DNA of 64,000 nt from positions 1 to 64,000 of the forward strand of contig CAJUFY010000006.1 in assembly GCA_910586245.1 (NCBI GenBank), given 5' to 3'. The notes beneath the pieces were generated by a model. It saw only the letters and a program-made list of their open reading frames with translations. It was not told the origin of the DNA and searched no databases. The position numbers and the translations under genes are program-made. This document shows, one piece after another, positions 36,401 through 42,735 of this stretch (position 1 is its first letter; every line of letters starts with the position of its first letter). This DNA is from an uncultured Christensenella sp. GTDB lineage: Bacteria > Bacillota > Clostridia > Christensenellales > Borkfalkiaceae.

Positions 36401-37963
36401 CTTTCCGTCGCGGAACGCGTCGTTCCCGCCCGCCAGACGGTAATCGGAGGGACGCCCCGTCCCGTCGATCACGACGTAATTGAGCGTTAAGGGTTCCGAT
36501 TTGGGTTTGTTCGCTTTTTCGTAAATGAGATCGAGGAATTTATAAGCGTTGCCGTTCGCGTCCGAAGATTCGGTGATAAACGCAACGTCGTTTTCGTTGC
36601 CGTTCGCAACGAGATAATTTGCAGGCTGTCCGTTAATGGAAGCGACGGAAAGCGGCGAATCGTACGTGGAGGGCGAGCCTACCGTACCGCTGTCCGGATT
36701 CGCGGCAAGGTTGGTACCGAACGCGCCGCCGTAACCGGAGCTGAAATCGTTGCTTGCCGCAACCACGAGGCTGATGCCCAAATCTTCGATGCTCTGATAG
36801 AGTTCGCTCAGCAATTTGCCGTCTTCGGTGGCGGTGGGTTCCGCCGAGAAGCCTGCCGAAGTACCGAGGCTCATATTGATCACGTCTACGCCCAGGACGA
36901 TACAGTCGTTGAGCGCGGCGATGATGTCGATCGAATTTGCGCTTCCCAGCGTGTCGTTATCGAGGTTGTCCGAAAAGACTTTGCAGATCACGAGCTGCGC
37001 TTCGGGCGCAACGCCGATGAATCTTTCGTCCGTTTCCGCGTTTACGATTTTATCGTCGTCTTTGCCGGCGATAATGCCCGCCACGTGTGTGCCGTGGTTG
37101 GAATAGGAGGGATAAACGTTCGTATCGTTGTCGGAATAATCGTACGCAAACGGAATTTTACTGCTCACGTAAACGTCGGAAGCGGTAAGGGAAGGATTGC
37201 GTTCCTGCACTTTCAGTTTCCCCGTTTGGAACGCGTCCGCAATCGTCTGCTGGCTGAATCTTCCGCTTTCAGGTAAATTCTGGAACGCGGGGTGCGTGTG
37301 ATCGAGCCCCGTATCGAGCACGGCGACGACCATATTTTCCCCGTCGTATCCGCTTTCGCTCGAATCGTAAATACCCGTGGTATAGGTGTTGGCGTTGTTC
37401 GAAACCGCAACTTTGGGCACGGCGTAATTCTGCGTCGCGTAAACGTCTTCTACGCCCGCGATCGCTTTTACGGTCGCAACGTCTTGATTGCGGATACGGA
37501 TCGCCATGCCGTTGGTCAGTTCGGTATAGGCGTACTTCTTTTCGTAACGCACGCCCGCAATCGCAAGCTGCTGTTCGAAAACGCGCTGCTCCCGCTCGAG
37601 CTTTGCTTTGCGCTGGTGCGCTTCGGTCGTGTTCACGTATTCGGAGAACGTATCGACGTGACGGTTTTTTTCGAAGCCGTCCATCAAAGATTCACCGCTC
37701 AGTTCCACGATATACCAATCTTCCCCGCCCAATTGAACGGGATTTTGCGAAACGATATCTTTATTTAAATATTTTTCGCGGAGCGCCGACGAATCGTATT
37801 TGCCCGTGACGTCGACCAACTCGTTCTTTGCGCCGTCCGCCGAAACGGAAGCCGCGTAAAGATTGCTTTTGCCGAGGTCGAGCAGTGCGACCCCCGCAAT
37901 CATGAATGCGACGAGTCCCACCGAACATCCGCGTACCAACGTTTTTCTTGTACGATTTTTCAT
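30449..37963 (-). CDS. Giant surface subtilase (S8) with BspA-type leucine-rich repeats
   Basis: 2504 aa from the ATG at 37963 (GAGGGA upstream). A signal sequence (to about 40) and an I9-like propeptide precede the catalytic domain. The serine protease triad is complete: D217 (AVLDTGLD), H290 (NHGTHVAGI), S645 (SGTSMAAP), with oxyanion N405 (AASND). A PA-like insert (about 450-590, LVKRGDTTFADKV) sits between His and Ser, as in lactocepins. Fn3-like beta domains follow, then from about 1390 to 2130 a long array of LRR_5 repeats (IPENAFLGCSNLREIVIP type). A Big_3-like Ig domain (about 2365-2440) and a C-terminal membrane span plus RSKRK stop-transfer complete it; there is no LPXTG. It probably digests host or dietary proteins at the cell surface and feeds the adjacent peptide importer. 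Confidence 0.92.
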   Translation of the reverse strand: MKNRTRKTLVRGCSVGLVAFMIAGVALLDLGKSNLYAASVSADGAKNELVDVTGKYDSSALREKYLNKDIVSQNPVQLGGEDWYIVELSGESLMDGFEKNRHVDTFSEYVNTTEAHQRKAKLEREQRVFEQQLAIAGVRYEKKYAYTELTNGMAIRIRNQDVATVKAIAGVEDVYATQNYAVPKVAVSNNANTYTTGIYDSSESGYDGENMVVAVLDTGLDHTHPAFQNLPESGRFSQQTIADAFQTGKLKVQERNPSLTASDVYVSSKIPFAYDYSDNDTNVYPSYSNHGTHVAGIIAGKDDDKIVNAETDERFIGVAPEAQLVICKVFSDNLDNDTLGSANSIDIIAALNDCIVLGVDVINMSLGTSAGFSAEPTATEDGKLLSELYQSIEDLGISLVVAASNDFSSGYGGAFGTNLAANPDSGTVGSPSTYDSPLSVASINGQPANYLVANGNENDVAFITESSDANGNAYKFLDLIYEKANKPKSEPLTLNYVVIDGTGRPSDYRLAGGNDAFRDGKTIALVKRGDTTFADKVKVAKQFGAFACIIYNNLSGNIRMTLGEANEPIPTCSVSMDAGKILVDGATMKRGTVTFSYEYSAGPFMSDFSSWGPTPDLKLKPEITAHGGEITSAVPGGYASLSGTSMAAPNMSGAIALLRQHGAKAGYTGKALSEYVAQLLMSTATMARNEEGNPYSPRKQGAGLAGINDAIKTQGYLTVDGCDKPKAELGDDPKRTGVYEFSFNVNSISSSPTTYVPKVYVMTESISSDGRTIAEKAYMLDGCKITVKAGGAVVANGGAVTVPAGGSVKIDVKIELDDAAREYLESEYKDKKGVSHKYFENGMFVEGYVRLEAEAGNDETVELGLPYLGFYGDWNDAPMFDYDTYEIAASEADNSVDEADKLKASASSTRPLGLYYDKQYIVTLGAYMYSMPDGMNDIVASDERASISGYDNQYKRTVYEFYAIYVGLLRGAKEMKVQITDTDTGEVVYDKVEYNVRKSYAAGGSNIGSLLSFNINPFEFGLANNNQYTVSLKGKLDYEGAEFREDEGFSFSFTVDTEVPVISDYRIRYEPYEENEVTKYRIYLDADVSDNHYAMSVLPCYLRTNAEGKQEYTLLTELPIPVYSTKGGTTTVSLEVTDIFDEYVKTGRMYLVAQDYALNESQYNVIYTSATEYPESIALQTDGKLTQAKDKANEYNLTLAQYENYRLNVVTNPSTASPASLSLIAKSGSVACKDNEIFAVANNGKVTVQVCDGNGKTLATVNVTIAGTPAAKPSIDRIVLGTVAGGNNYIVNANDSDVELNPNTETQFTASVEPWYCAYSENIEYEWTSGDETAFTVDAKGVVRTLKKSSPAPLTVKIKGNNMLSKTVQITVADELDINNGTLMHFYGGKNYVIPDSKNVLQLHEEAFQYNTTIETLVLPVSLTSIPENAFLGCSNLREIVIPAKCTVIHRFAFRGCEKLEKITLLEDEDKITKAKIPGTLTLGRSAFEGCISLKTIENQKRITTASDSAFENCVSLESIDISGLRVGGDRIFAGCTSLKTVTTDITTHVGKQMFFGCTSLESIAYNSATVPEAAFEGCEALSAITFGVPVTSIGARAFAGTAFSTFTLPNGEYAIGENAFEDCGALKTIVLSAGTKLLQSGAAPFNGSAFEAFVANGNPEYTVENGVLYSKDKKTLLAMPAFKTTDGEFTVPDTVVEIGAGAFAGSKYSRIRLNNVKTIGAYAFANSALTEIDLSGFTEIPEGAFSGCTELRGNSKTPSVTGLNAVLNVGAYAFYGCENLKQQFDLPVATEIGAHAFEGSKITGLTGGEIGKIGEYAFFGTNLDTVEKAETLALPKLTELGAYAFAKAFYLTNVQLGPVERMGEYVFAGTPITTISFASGTKELGVGMFAVYNSMGTEIETVDAAGNVRVNENVRRVTVPDTVEKVGARAFYGCVNLTNANNRINLSNVKLIESLAFYWCPKVTTLDLSSVETVEPYAFSYSGLTSASLDSAKTIGDFAFSDTQIATLSMPRVERLYSFAFMNTKLTRVEIPASMNQMTFEDDHWTDVDDFGFEKQKWGKMLYSYGMGVFASIPTLTEITVAEGNAAFVSFDGVLYGKLENGKYVLLQYPAGKQNSNYTVKENTVRIGDASFYMANLLLSVKFPYTVKSIGSRAFLASNVKDYTFESVEAPVLEAAYDEYVINFGNDSNNAYLSGLFYSNFYRYLAEVYYGQSGNLGLTIRRPANGIGYDTAVWKGYFSNVVETDYAETDETKLLKEDFAKLASAEEILAGLAACGTNEEKLAYLRDTSEKQVAPLRLRYNAIDNDGQYVLLEKEYEKLTEIEALLREERGKLGDEVAITKVVMAQNPVKYRYYVGETFESAGMVIKAIYADASEVILGENDYTIGNTEPLTLEDRSIIVTYVHGGTTYTCEVLIQVSEKPPVIEPVDPPIDEEEPQGQLGLIIGLSVAGGVIVLAGVAVAIVLVLRSKRKNGASGAEVSAEPAETAENGANEGAQDDESHEE

Positions 37964-38033
37964 CTGAAATCCCTCTGAAATAATCTTAGTGTGTGCAATT
38001 TTGCATAAATTCTTCATGGCGACACACATCGAC

Positions 38034-38062
38034 ATAATATCATATTCACATTCTTTTTGCAA
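38034..38062 (-). promoter_or_regulatory. Promoter of the subtilase gene
   Basis: On the minus strand, TTGCAA (38057-38062), a 17-bp spacer and TATTAT (38034-38039), giving a leader of about 64 nt. The rest of 37964-38210 is AT-rich and shows nothing further. Confidence 0.55.
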
Positions 38063-38210
38063 CTTTTTTGCTTGCCGTATCTAAGTTTCATAAAATTTTC
38101 ATTTATTATACGATATATAAGCGAAAATAATCGCATAATTTAATAACTGCGTGTATATTTGCGTTTTTAAGGAATTATACATAAATTATAAAGAATTACG
38201 GCGTTAGATA

Positions 38211-38248
38211 CCAAAGCGCCCGACCGATAAATCGGTCGGGCGCTTTGG
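38211..38248. other. Perfect 18-bp-stem hairpin, terminator-like without T tract
   Basis: CCAAAGCGCCCGACCGAT (38211-38228) is followed by AA and its exact reverse complement (38231-38248). It lies 5 nt past the stop of the 227-aa gene. No U-run follows on the minus strand, so it is either a 3'-end stabiliser/terminator of unusual type or a protein-binding palindrome. Confidence 0.6.
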
Positions 38249-38253
38249 ACGTT

Positions 38254-38937
38254 TTAATTTAACAGTAAACGGACGTATTCGCTTAAATTCCCGTCGGGCG
38301 CATACTCGTTCATGTTTGTAATCGTCATGTAGTAGCGCGTAGAATCGATTGAAAAATATGCGTTTACGATGTTATTCCCAAAATCAGAGGTCGATTCGTA
38401 AGCAACTGTCACCCCTAAAACCTCGGTTTGATTTGATAAATCGTCATATTTTTCGAATTTTTCAAATTCTCCTTGCAGCAAGCATATATCAACCTCTACT
38501 GAATCCAAAATTCGATCGGTTACATACATAAATTCCTGCGATAATATCGCCACCTCTCCCGATTCTTTAACAGTATATATTGACGATTTTCCATTAACTT
38601 CATCAAAATATTCAACTGCTATATTTTCAGCCTCTACAACGTCTTGTAAATTATTTATTTCTTCATACGATAATTCGTCATTTAAAAATCGATGAACTCG
38701 ATTGCCTTTGGAATAAATGAACGGTACGGCAATTACGATCGTACAGGCAACCGCACACGCAGAAACAAGCCCGCCGATTCTGACCCAAAAAAGCTTCCTT
38801 TTTTGTTTGCGTGCTTTTGCTTCCGCTCCGTACAATTCGCCGATAAGACGCTCCGCTTTTAAATAAAGGTTGGGATTCGTTTCCACCTCGTCGGCAAAAT
38901 TTTTTATGCGTTCTAATTTTTCATCGATTTCGTCCAT
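38254..38937 (-). CDS. Single-pass membrane protein of the sigma-factor operon
   Basis: 227 aa. A short helical cytoplasmic N-terminus (about 1-45, basic end KARKQKRK), one membrane span at about 50-73 and a ~150-residue extracytoplasmic domain with no Cys motif. It is the third gene after the ECF-like sigma factor, 10 nt after the C39-like gene. The topology is that of an anti-sigma or signal-relay protein, but no zinc-binding anti-sigma motif or RsgI signature is visible. I do not recognise its family. Role inferred only from topology and place. Confidence 0.6.
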   Translation of the reverse strand: MDEIDEKLERIKNFADEVETNPNLYLKAERLIGELYGAEAKARKQKRKLFWVRIGGLVSACAVACTIVIAVPFIYSKGNRVHRFLNDELSYEEINNLQDVVEAENIAVEYFDEVNGKSSIYTVKESGEVAILSQEFMYVTDRILDSVEVDICLLQGEFEKFEKYDDLSNQTEVLGVTVAYESTSDFGNNIVNAYFSIDSTRYYMTITNMNEYAPDGNLSEYVRLLLN

Positions 38938-38947
38938 AATATCCTTT

Positions 38948-39814
38948 TCAGCTGATATTGATGATCAGCGCATCCTCAATTTGCAAATAATCGTCCATCT
39001 TAATATAACCTTGCTCCGCCGTAGACACACAACTTGAAGCTTCCAAATAGGTTTCCGATAAGAATTTACTGCCGTTTTTATAATAGTCTACGGTGATATA
39101 CCCAAAAACCATCATCATATGCCCTATATTTGCCTTTGACATATATACAGTTCTGCTTCCTTCTTTATTTCCAAAACCATATACGAAATTATATCTGTTT
39201 AAAAACAGCACGCCCACTTTGTTCTGTGCAGCCATCTGCTGCATCTTGGTTAAGTTTACGTTCGTAGAACTCTTATAAAAAGAAGTATAGCTGACGCTGT
39301 GTTTTTGTTCCTGCACGTAACGGCTCAATCCGTTCTTAAAATCCGCTTTCGTAGCCCCGGGTCCGTCTACGTTGACCCGCATATAAGAATATAATGTTGT
39401 AAATACCGTCTTTAATTGTGCTTCCCCTAAATTCGGCAAATAGAAAAAGCCGTTTTGCGTTGTTAATCCGGGTTCATAATTCGGAATCAAATCCGTGTAA
39501 TATCTATCGTAATAACCGATGACATTCATTCCTGCCAACACAGAACAATAATTCGACATCGTACTGTTCCCTGCGGGCGTATAAGAAGGCGCCTTCCAGC
39601 CCCGATAATCTTCATTTTGAACATAAGAATCGCACGTAATTGTATATGTTGCGCTTACCGTCTCGCCTTCGCCTGCGAAAATCCCGTCGTCGCAAAAATA
39701 CGATTCCGCGGCGCTTGCCCTTGCACCCGCCAAGCCGATGCCGCTGATTGCTACGAGCAGAATTGCTACGATCCAAAGCAATGCGGCAAAAAGTTTTTGT
39801 TTCTTCCTTTCCAT
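38948..39814 (-). CDS. Secreted C39-like cysteine peptidase candidate
   Basis: 288 aa with a clear signal peptide (hydrophobic 8-30, cleavage near ASAAE). The mature part fits the papain-like C39 fold: a Cys at the head of a helix, SNYCSVLAGMNVIGYYD (C90), and a later GHMMMVFGY strand with H232. Two early cysteines, C41 and C61, may form a disulfide. Family members cleave peptides or crosslinks outside the cell, or are inactive relatives; the substrate is unknown. It sits between the sigma factor and the membrane protein, so its production may answer an envelope or peptide signal. The active-site assignment is by motif only. Confidence 0.6.
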   Translation of the reverse strand: MERKKQKLFAALLWIVAILLVAISGIGLAGARASAAESYFCDDGIFAGEGETVSATYTITCDSYVQNEDYRGWKAPSYTPAGNSTMSNYCSVLAGMNVIGYYDRYYTDLIPNYEPGLTTQNGFFYLPNLGEAQLKTVFTTLYSYMRVNVDGPGATKADFKNGLSRYVQEQKHSVSYTSFYKSSTNVNLTKMQQMAAQNKVGVLFLNRYNFVYGFGNKEGSRTVYMSKANIGHMMMVFGYITVDYYKNGSKFLSETYLEASSCVSTAEQGYIKMDDYLQIEDALIINIS

Positions 39815-39881
39815 TTTTTAAAACTCCTCCTTCGTTTGTATAACCATATAACGAAAACAGAAGCTTTTCGTGCAAACTTTT

Positions 39882-40400
39882 TCAGTCTTTCACACGATTT
39901 TTCATTTTCAAGATCGCTTTATCGTAATAATACTTCGCCAAAGATTTAGAAATACGGTATACTTGCGCGATTTCATCAAACGAAAGGTTATACCAATACG
40001 ACAACGTAACAATTTTAATTTCTCTTTCGTTTAAAACGGTAAACGCATCATTCACGATGATTCCGAAATCTTCGGAATCATACACGTAATTTCTGATCGG
40101 ATCGAGCGGTGTAGTTCTTGCCTTTTTAATTACTCGAAGCCGATCCAAACACGTATTTGACACGATTTTGTAAATCCACGCTTTGGGGTTAATCTTTTCG
40201 CGGAATTTTTTGGCTTTCAGAACGATCTTCTCCAAAGAATCGGATACCGCGTCTTCTACGTCGTCGCGCGGTAAACGCGATTGGGCAACCGCCGTCATGG
40301 CGCCTTTCATTTCCATATAAAGTTTTCCAATTGCAGACTTATCCCCGTTCGCTATCGAAAGGATCAGTTCGCTCAGCTCTTCGTTACTTATCTTCACCAT
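39882..40400 (-). CDS. RNA polymerase sigma factor, ECF-like sigma-70 family
   Basis: 172 aa from the ATG at 40400 (AAAGGAACT upstream); an in-frame TTG at 40460 is a weaker alternative lying in a hairpin. Region 2 covers about 20-85, with DAVSDSLEKIV and PKAWIYKIVSNTCLDRLR (-10 recognition helices). Region 4 covers about 115-170, with LNEREIKIVTLSYWYNLSFDEIA and a helix-turn-helix ISKSLAKYYYDKAILKMK. It directs RNA polymerase to a small regulon, probably including its own operon. Downstream are a secreted peptidase candidate and a membrane protein. Confidence 0.88.
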   Translation of the reverse strand: MVKISNEELSELILSIANGDKSAIGKLYMEMKGAMTAVAQSRLPRDDVEDAVSDSLEKIVLKAKKFREKINPKAWIYKIVSNTCLDRLRVIKKARTTPLDPIRNYVYDSEDFGIIVNDAFTVLNEREIKIVTLSYWYNLSFDEIAQVYRISKSLAKYYYDKAILKMKNRVKD

Positions 40401-40440
40401 AGTTCCTTTGCGCAGCAACGTCCTTCTTTCGCATTTACGC

Positions 40441-40478
40441 AAAAACTCTTTCTTCGACAAATTTCAGAAAGAGTTTTT
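40441..40478. other. Inverted repeat upstream of the sigma factor gene
   Basis: AAAAACTCTTTCT (40441-40453) and AGAAAGAGTTTTT (40466-40478) are exact reverse complements. On the plus strand GATTTTTTT follows, so it could terminate transcripts entering from the left. On the minus strand it lies 40 nt upstream of the sigma start, within its leader or promoter. Confidence 0.5.
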
Positions 40479-40550
40479 GATTTTTTTCTATAAATTTCCT
40501 AAAATGTTTGCACGATTTGCGTTTTCTTGCGTTATGTATATAGGCTTGGT

Positions 40551-40575
40551 CGAACTTTCTTTTTAAGAAAGTTCG
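40551..40575. other. Perfect 11-bp palindrome between divergent genes
   Basis: CGAACTTTCTT (40551-40561), TTT, AAGAAAGTTCG (40565-40575). It sits where the -35 region of the plus-strand small gene would fall (a TATTAT -10 at 40593-40598). It may be an operator shared by the divergent sigma operon and the small genes. Confidence 0.45.
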
Positions 40576-40608
40576 TATCGGTCAATTTACACTATTATGG
40601 TGGGTACT

Positions 40609-40800
40609 ATGAATTCACACAAAATACTTGATGAACTGGTAGACTATCTGCTTGAGATCCTTAACGAACTCAATACGACAGAACTCAGCCCTTTTAACGA
40701 AGGGCAGAAAACCGCCTTCGTCGTATGCCTCGAAGTTTTACAACTGAACGGATTTGAACGCCTTTCCGATCTGAATATCGAAAAAGTCTACCCGATTTAA
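40609..40800 (+). CDS. Small acidic protein (63 aa), unknown
   Basis: The start is chosen at the ATG 40609 after GGTGGG. The product is acidic and helical (HKILDELVDYLLEILNEL) and ends FERLSDLNIEKVYPI. I do not recognise the family. It lies divergent from the sigma-factor operon, behind an 11-bp palindrome, and 86 nt upstream of an HTH-type small protein, with which it probably forms a unit. Confidence 0.5.
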   Translation: MNSHKILDELVDYLLEILNELNTTELSPFNEGQKTAFVVCLEVLQLNGFERLSDLNIEKVYPI

Positions 40801-40886
40801 TTTTATCGCAAAGATCAACTATCTTTTTCTGAAAATTCACGATCCCCCGATCGTTCTATGATGTTATCAACGAAACGGGAGTCGAC

Positions 40887-41201
40887 ATGCGAAAGATACA
40901 GTTGAAAGAGCATTTGATTATTACGCTTATGAACCAAGGAAACGGGATCGCGTTAGCCGCGTTCAACAAGCTATACGAACGGTTGGAAGACGACGATATC
41001 GTAAAACATACGCATTACATTCCGCTTTTAGTTGACGTTTACTTATCGAACACCGAGCTGGAAGTCTGGCAGTTAGCGGTAAAGCACAACATCAGCGAAT
41101 CGACCGTATACCGCTATCGACACGATTTTATTGCTTGGTTCCGACATTATTACCGTAAGTTAAATCAATCGAATGCAATTCGAATGCCCACCGTCGCGTA
41201 A
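40887..41201 (+). CDS. Small helix-turn-helix protein (104 aa)
   Basis: The ATG at 40887 follows GGGAG. The C-terminal half has an HTH pattern, LAVKHNISESTVYRYRHDFIAWFRHYYRKL, similar to late regulators of phages (ArpU/RinA type) or sigma region 4. The N-terminal part is helical. It probably binds DNA. The gene is followed by a good terminator at 41214. It might regulate the adjacent small gene or be a phage-derived activator; the evidence is only pattern similarity. Confidence 0.5.
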   Translation: MRKIQLKEHLIITLMNQGNGIALAAFNKLYERLEDDDIVKHTHYIPLLVDVYLSNTELEVWQLAVKHNISESTVYRYRHDFIAWFRHYYRKLNQSNAIRMPTVA

Positions 41202-41213
41202 TTTTTTATCGTT

Positions 41214-41241
41214 CCGTTGCCCGTATCGGGCAACGGCTTTT
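41214..41241 (+). terminator. Intrinsic terminator after the HTH protein gene
   Basis: CCGTTGCCCG (41214-41223), TAT, CGGGCAACGG (41227-41236), followed by CTTTT. Confidence 0.8.
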
Positions 41242-41343
41242 GGTGTAATTTCAATTCCCGAAAACAACGATTTCGCCGTTTCCGATTCCCGAATGAGCAT
41301 TTTGATTATAATTCGTAATTTTAAAGTTGTCAAACAAAATTAA

Positions 41344-41383
41344 GTGAAATCGGGTCTTTTCCGCCTTTGCGGTTACATTTCAC
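41344..41383. other. Nested stem-loop in the intergenic region
   Basis: Outer arms GTGAAAT (41344-41350) and ATTTCAC (41377-41383) enclose CCGC-CTTT-GCGG (41361-41372). No promoter or T tract is obvious. The rest of 41245-41430 shows nothing I can name. Confidence 0.25.
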
Positions 41384-41430
41384 CGCTTGATACGGCAACC
41401 ATTTTCTTGATTTCGTTCCGAAAAAAATAA

Positions 41431-41463
41431 AAACAAGGGAGCTTTTACATCGCTCCCTTGTTT
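41431..41463 (-). terminator. Terminator of the tRNA-Leu gene
   Basis: AAACAAGGGAGC (41431-41442) pairs with GCTCCCTTGTTT (41452-41463). On the minus strand it starts three bases after the tRNA CCA end and is followed by a T-rich run. Confidence 0.8.
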
Positions 41464-41465
41464 TT

Positions 41466-41552
41466 TGGTGCCGCTGACCGGACTCGGACCGGTACGGTAT
41501 TTCTACCGAGGGATTTTAAGTCCCTTGCGTCTGCCAGTTCCACCACAGCGGC
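41466..41552 (-). tRNA. tRNA-Leu (anticodon UAA)
   Basis: 87 nt including an encoded CCA. The acceptor GCCGCTG pairs with CAGCGGC, discriminator A. The D-loop region has TGGTGGAACTGGCAGACGC, the anticodon loop is CTTAAAA within an AGGGA/TCCCT stem, there is a long class-II variable arm, and the T arm is CCGGTTCGAGTCCGG. It reads UUA codons (and UUG by wobble). Confidence 0.97.
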
Positions 41553-41643
41553 ATTCGTTGCTTAAACGATAACGCTTGTATTATATTAGCAAACCGAAAC
41601 GGAAATGTCAAGCCGATTTCAATTTCTCGGCAAAAAAATTCGT

Positions 41644-42558
41644 TTAACCGCCTAGCGCGATCATTCTGTCAATACAACGCTTTGCCGCCGCCCTGGTTTC
41701 TTCGGGCAATACGATTTCTTCGCCCTCCCCTCTGCAACAATTCAACACGTCGCTCAGCGTCGTAAGCTTCATGTTCTGACAAATAAAATCTTTGGAAAGC
41801 GGATAAAATTTCTTTTCGGGGCAATCGAACTGCAAATGTTCTACGATCGCGTTTTCCGTTCCGATAATAAATTCTTTTGCGGAAGATTTTTTCGCAAACT
41901 CCATAATCCCGCTGGTAGACCCCGCGTAATCGGCAAGTTCGGTTACCTCGTTACGGCATTCGGGGTGCGCAAGGAACAGCGCCTGCGGGTGCGCGCGCTT
42001 TGCGGCGGCAACGTCTGCCGCGCACGCCTGCACGTGCGTCGGGCAGCCGCCTTGCACGAAACGGAATACCTTCTGCGGAAGCAACCCCGCAACGTAACGC
42101 CCCAAATTGACGTCTGGCACGAAAAGAATTTCCCGTTCGGGAAGCGCAGCAAGAATCCGCGCGGCGGAAGAAGAAGTCACGCAAACGTCGCAAATCGTTT
42201 TTAATTGCGCCGTCGTGTTGATATACGCAGCAACGGCGGCATTCGGATATTGTTTTTTTAAATCTTCGAGACGTTCAAAATCAAGCTGTTCCGCCATCGG
42301 GCAGCCCGCGCCTGCGTTCGAAAGAAACACCTGTTTTTCGGGCGAAAGAATTTTTACCGTTTCCGCCATAAAACGAACGCCGCACAAAATCACGGACTGC
42401 GCAGCCGTTTCCTGCGCGCGGCATGCAAGCGCGTAGCTGTCGCCCGTGTAATCCGCGATCTCCACGATTTCGCGCCGTTGATACGAGTGTGCCAGAACCG
42501 CAATATTTTTTTGTTTTTTCAGGCGGAGAATTTCCTCCTGCATTTCACGAATCGTCAT
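41644..42558 (-). CDS. nadA: Quinolinate synthase
   Basis: 304 aa, the normal length of bacterial NadA. It condenses iminoaspartate with dihydroxyacetone phosphate to quinolinate in de novo NAD synthesis, using a [4Fe-4S] cluster held by three cysteines: C86 (GAGCPMA), C172 (QGGCPTH) and C259 (FICQNMK). The N-terminal AHSYQRREIVEIADYTGDS and the substrate loop NTTAQLK are typical. nadB and nadC are not adjacent, so the gene is alone here. A consensus promoter with a palindromic site lies upstream at 42618-42658, suggesting repression by an NAD/niacin-responsive regulator. Confidence 0.95.
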   Translation of the reverse strand: MTIREMQEEILRLKKQKNIAVLAHSYQRREIVEIADYTGDSYALACRAQETAAQSVILCGVRFMAETVKILSPEKQVFLSNAGAGCPMAEQLDFERLEDLKKQYPNAAVAAYINTTAQLKTICDVCVTSSSAARILAALPEREILFVPDVNLGRYVAGLLPQKVFRFVQGGCPTHVQACAADVAAAKRAHPQALFLAHPECRNEVTELADYAGSTSGIMEFAKKSSAKEFIIGTENAIVEHLQFDCPEKKFYPLSKDFICQNMKLTTLSDVLNCCRGEGEEIVLPEETRAAAKRCIDRMIALGG

Positions 42559-42617
42559 ATGTTCCCCGGTCAGAAAATCGGTTGCCGCTTCTCTGCCATT
42601 CTTACGAAATTGAAAAT

Positions 42618-42658
42618 ATTATAATATTTTTCATGCGTTTTGTCAATGTAAACGCATG
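42618..42658 (-). promoter_or_regulatory. nadA promoter with palindromic operator
   Basis: On the minus strand, TTGACA (42641-42646), a 17-bp spacer and TATAAT (42618-42623), a full consensus. CATGCGTTT (42632-42640) and AAACGCATG (42650-42658) form a perfect 9-bp inverted repeat centred on the -35 box, so a bound repressor would exclude RNA polymerase. Confidence 0.75.
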
Positions 42659-42692
42659 AAATTTACCCGAAGCGCGCCCTACTTTTTGAAAT

Positions 42693-42721
42693 AAAAAAAC
42701 TCCGTTGTAACGGAGTTTTTT
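42693..42721 (-). terminator. Terminator after the carbonic anhydrase gene
   Basis: AAACTCCGTT and AACGGAGTTT arms around GT, with long A and T tracts on both sides (about 42693-42721), 15 nt past the stop codon of the carbonic anhydrase gene. Confidence 0.8.
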
Positions 42722-42735
42722 ACATAAAATCGTTG

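Noticed and set aside
38211..38248. CRISPR-like or repeat array at the perfect hairpin
   Set aside because: It occurs once, with no spaced direct repeats; no CRISPR array was seen anywhere in the window.
41469..41552. tRNA-Leu as attachment site of the recombinase at 92
   Set aside because: The tRNA is 40 kb away, intact, and no flanking direct repeat or integrase is next to it.
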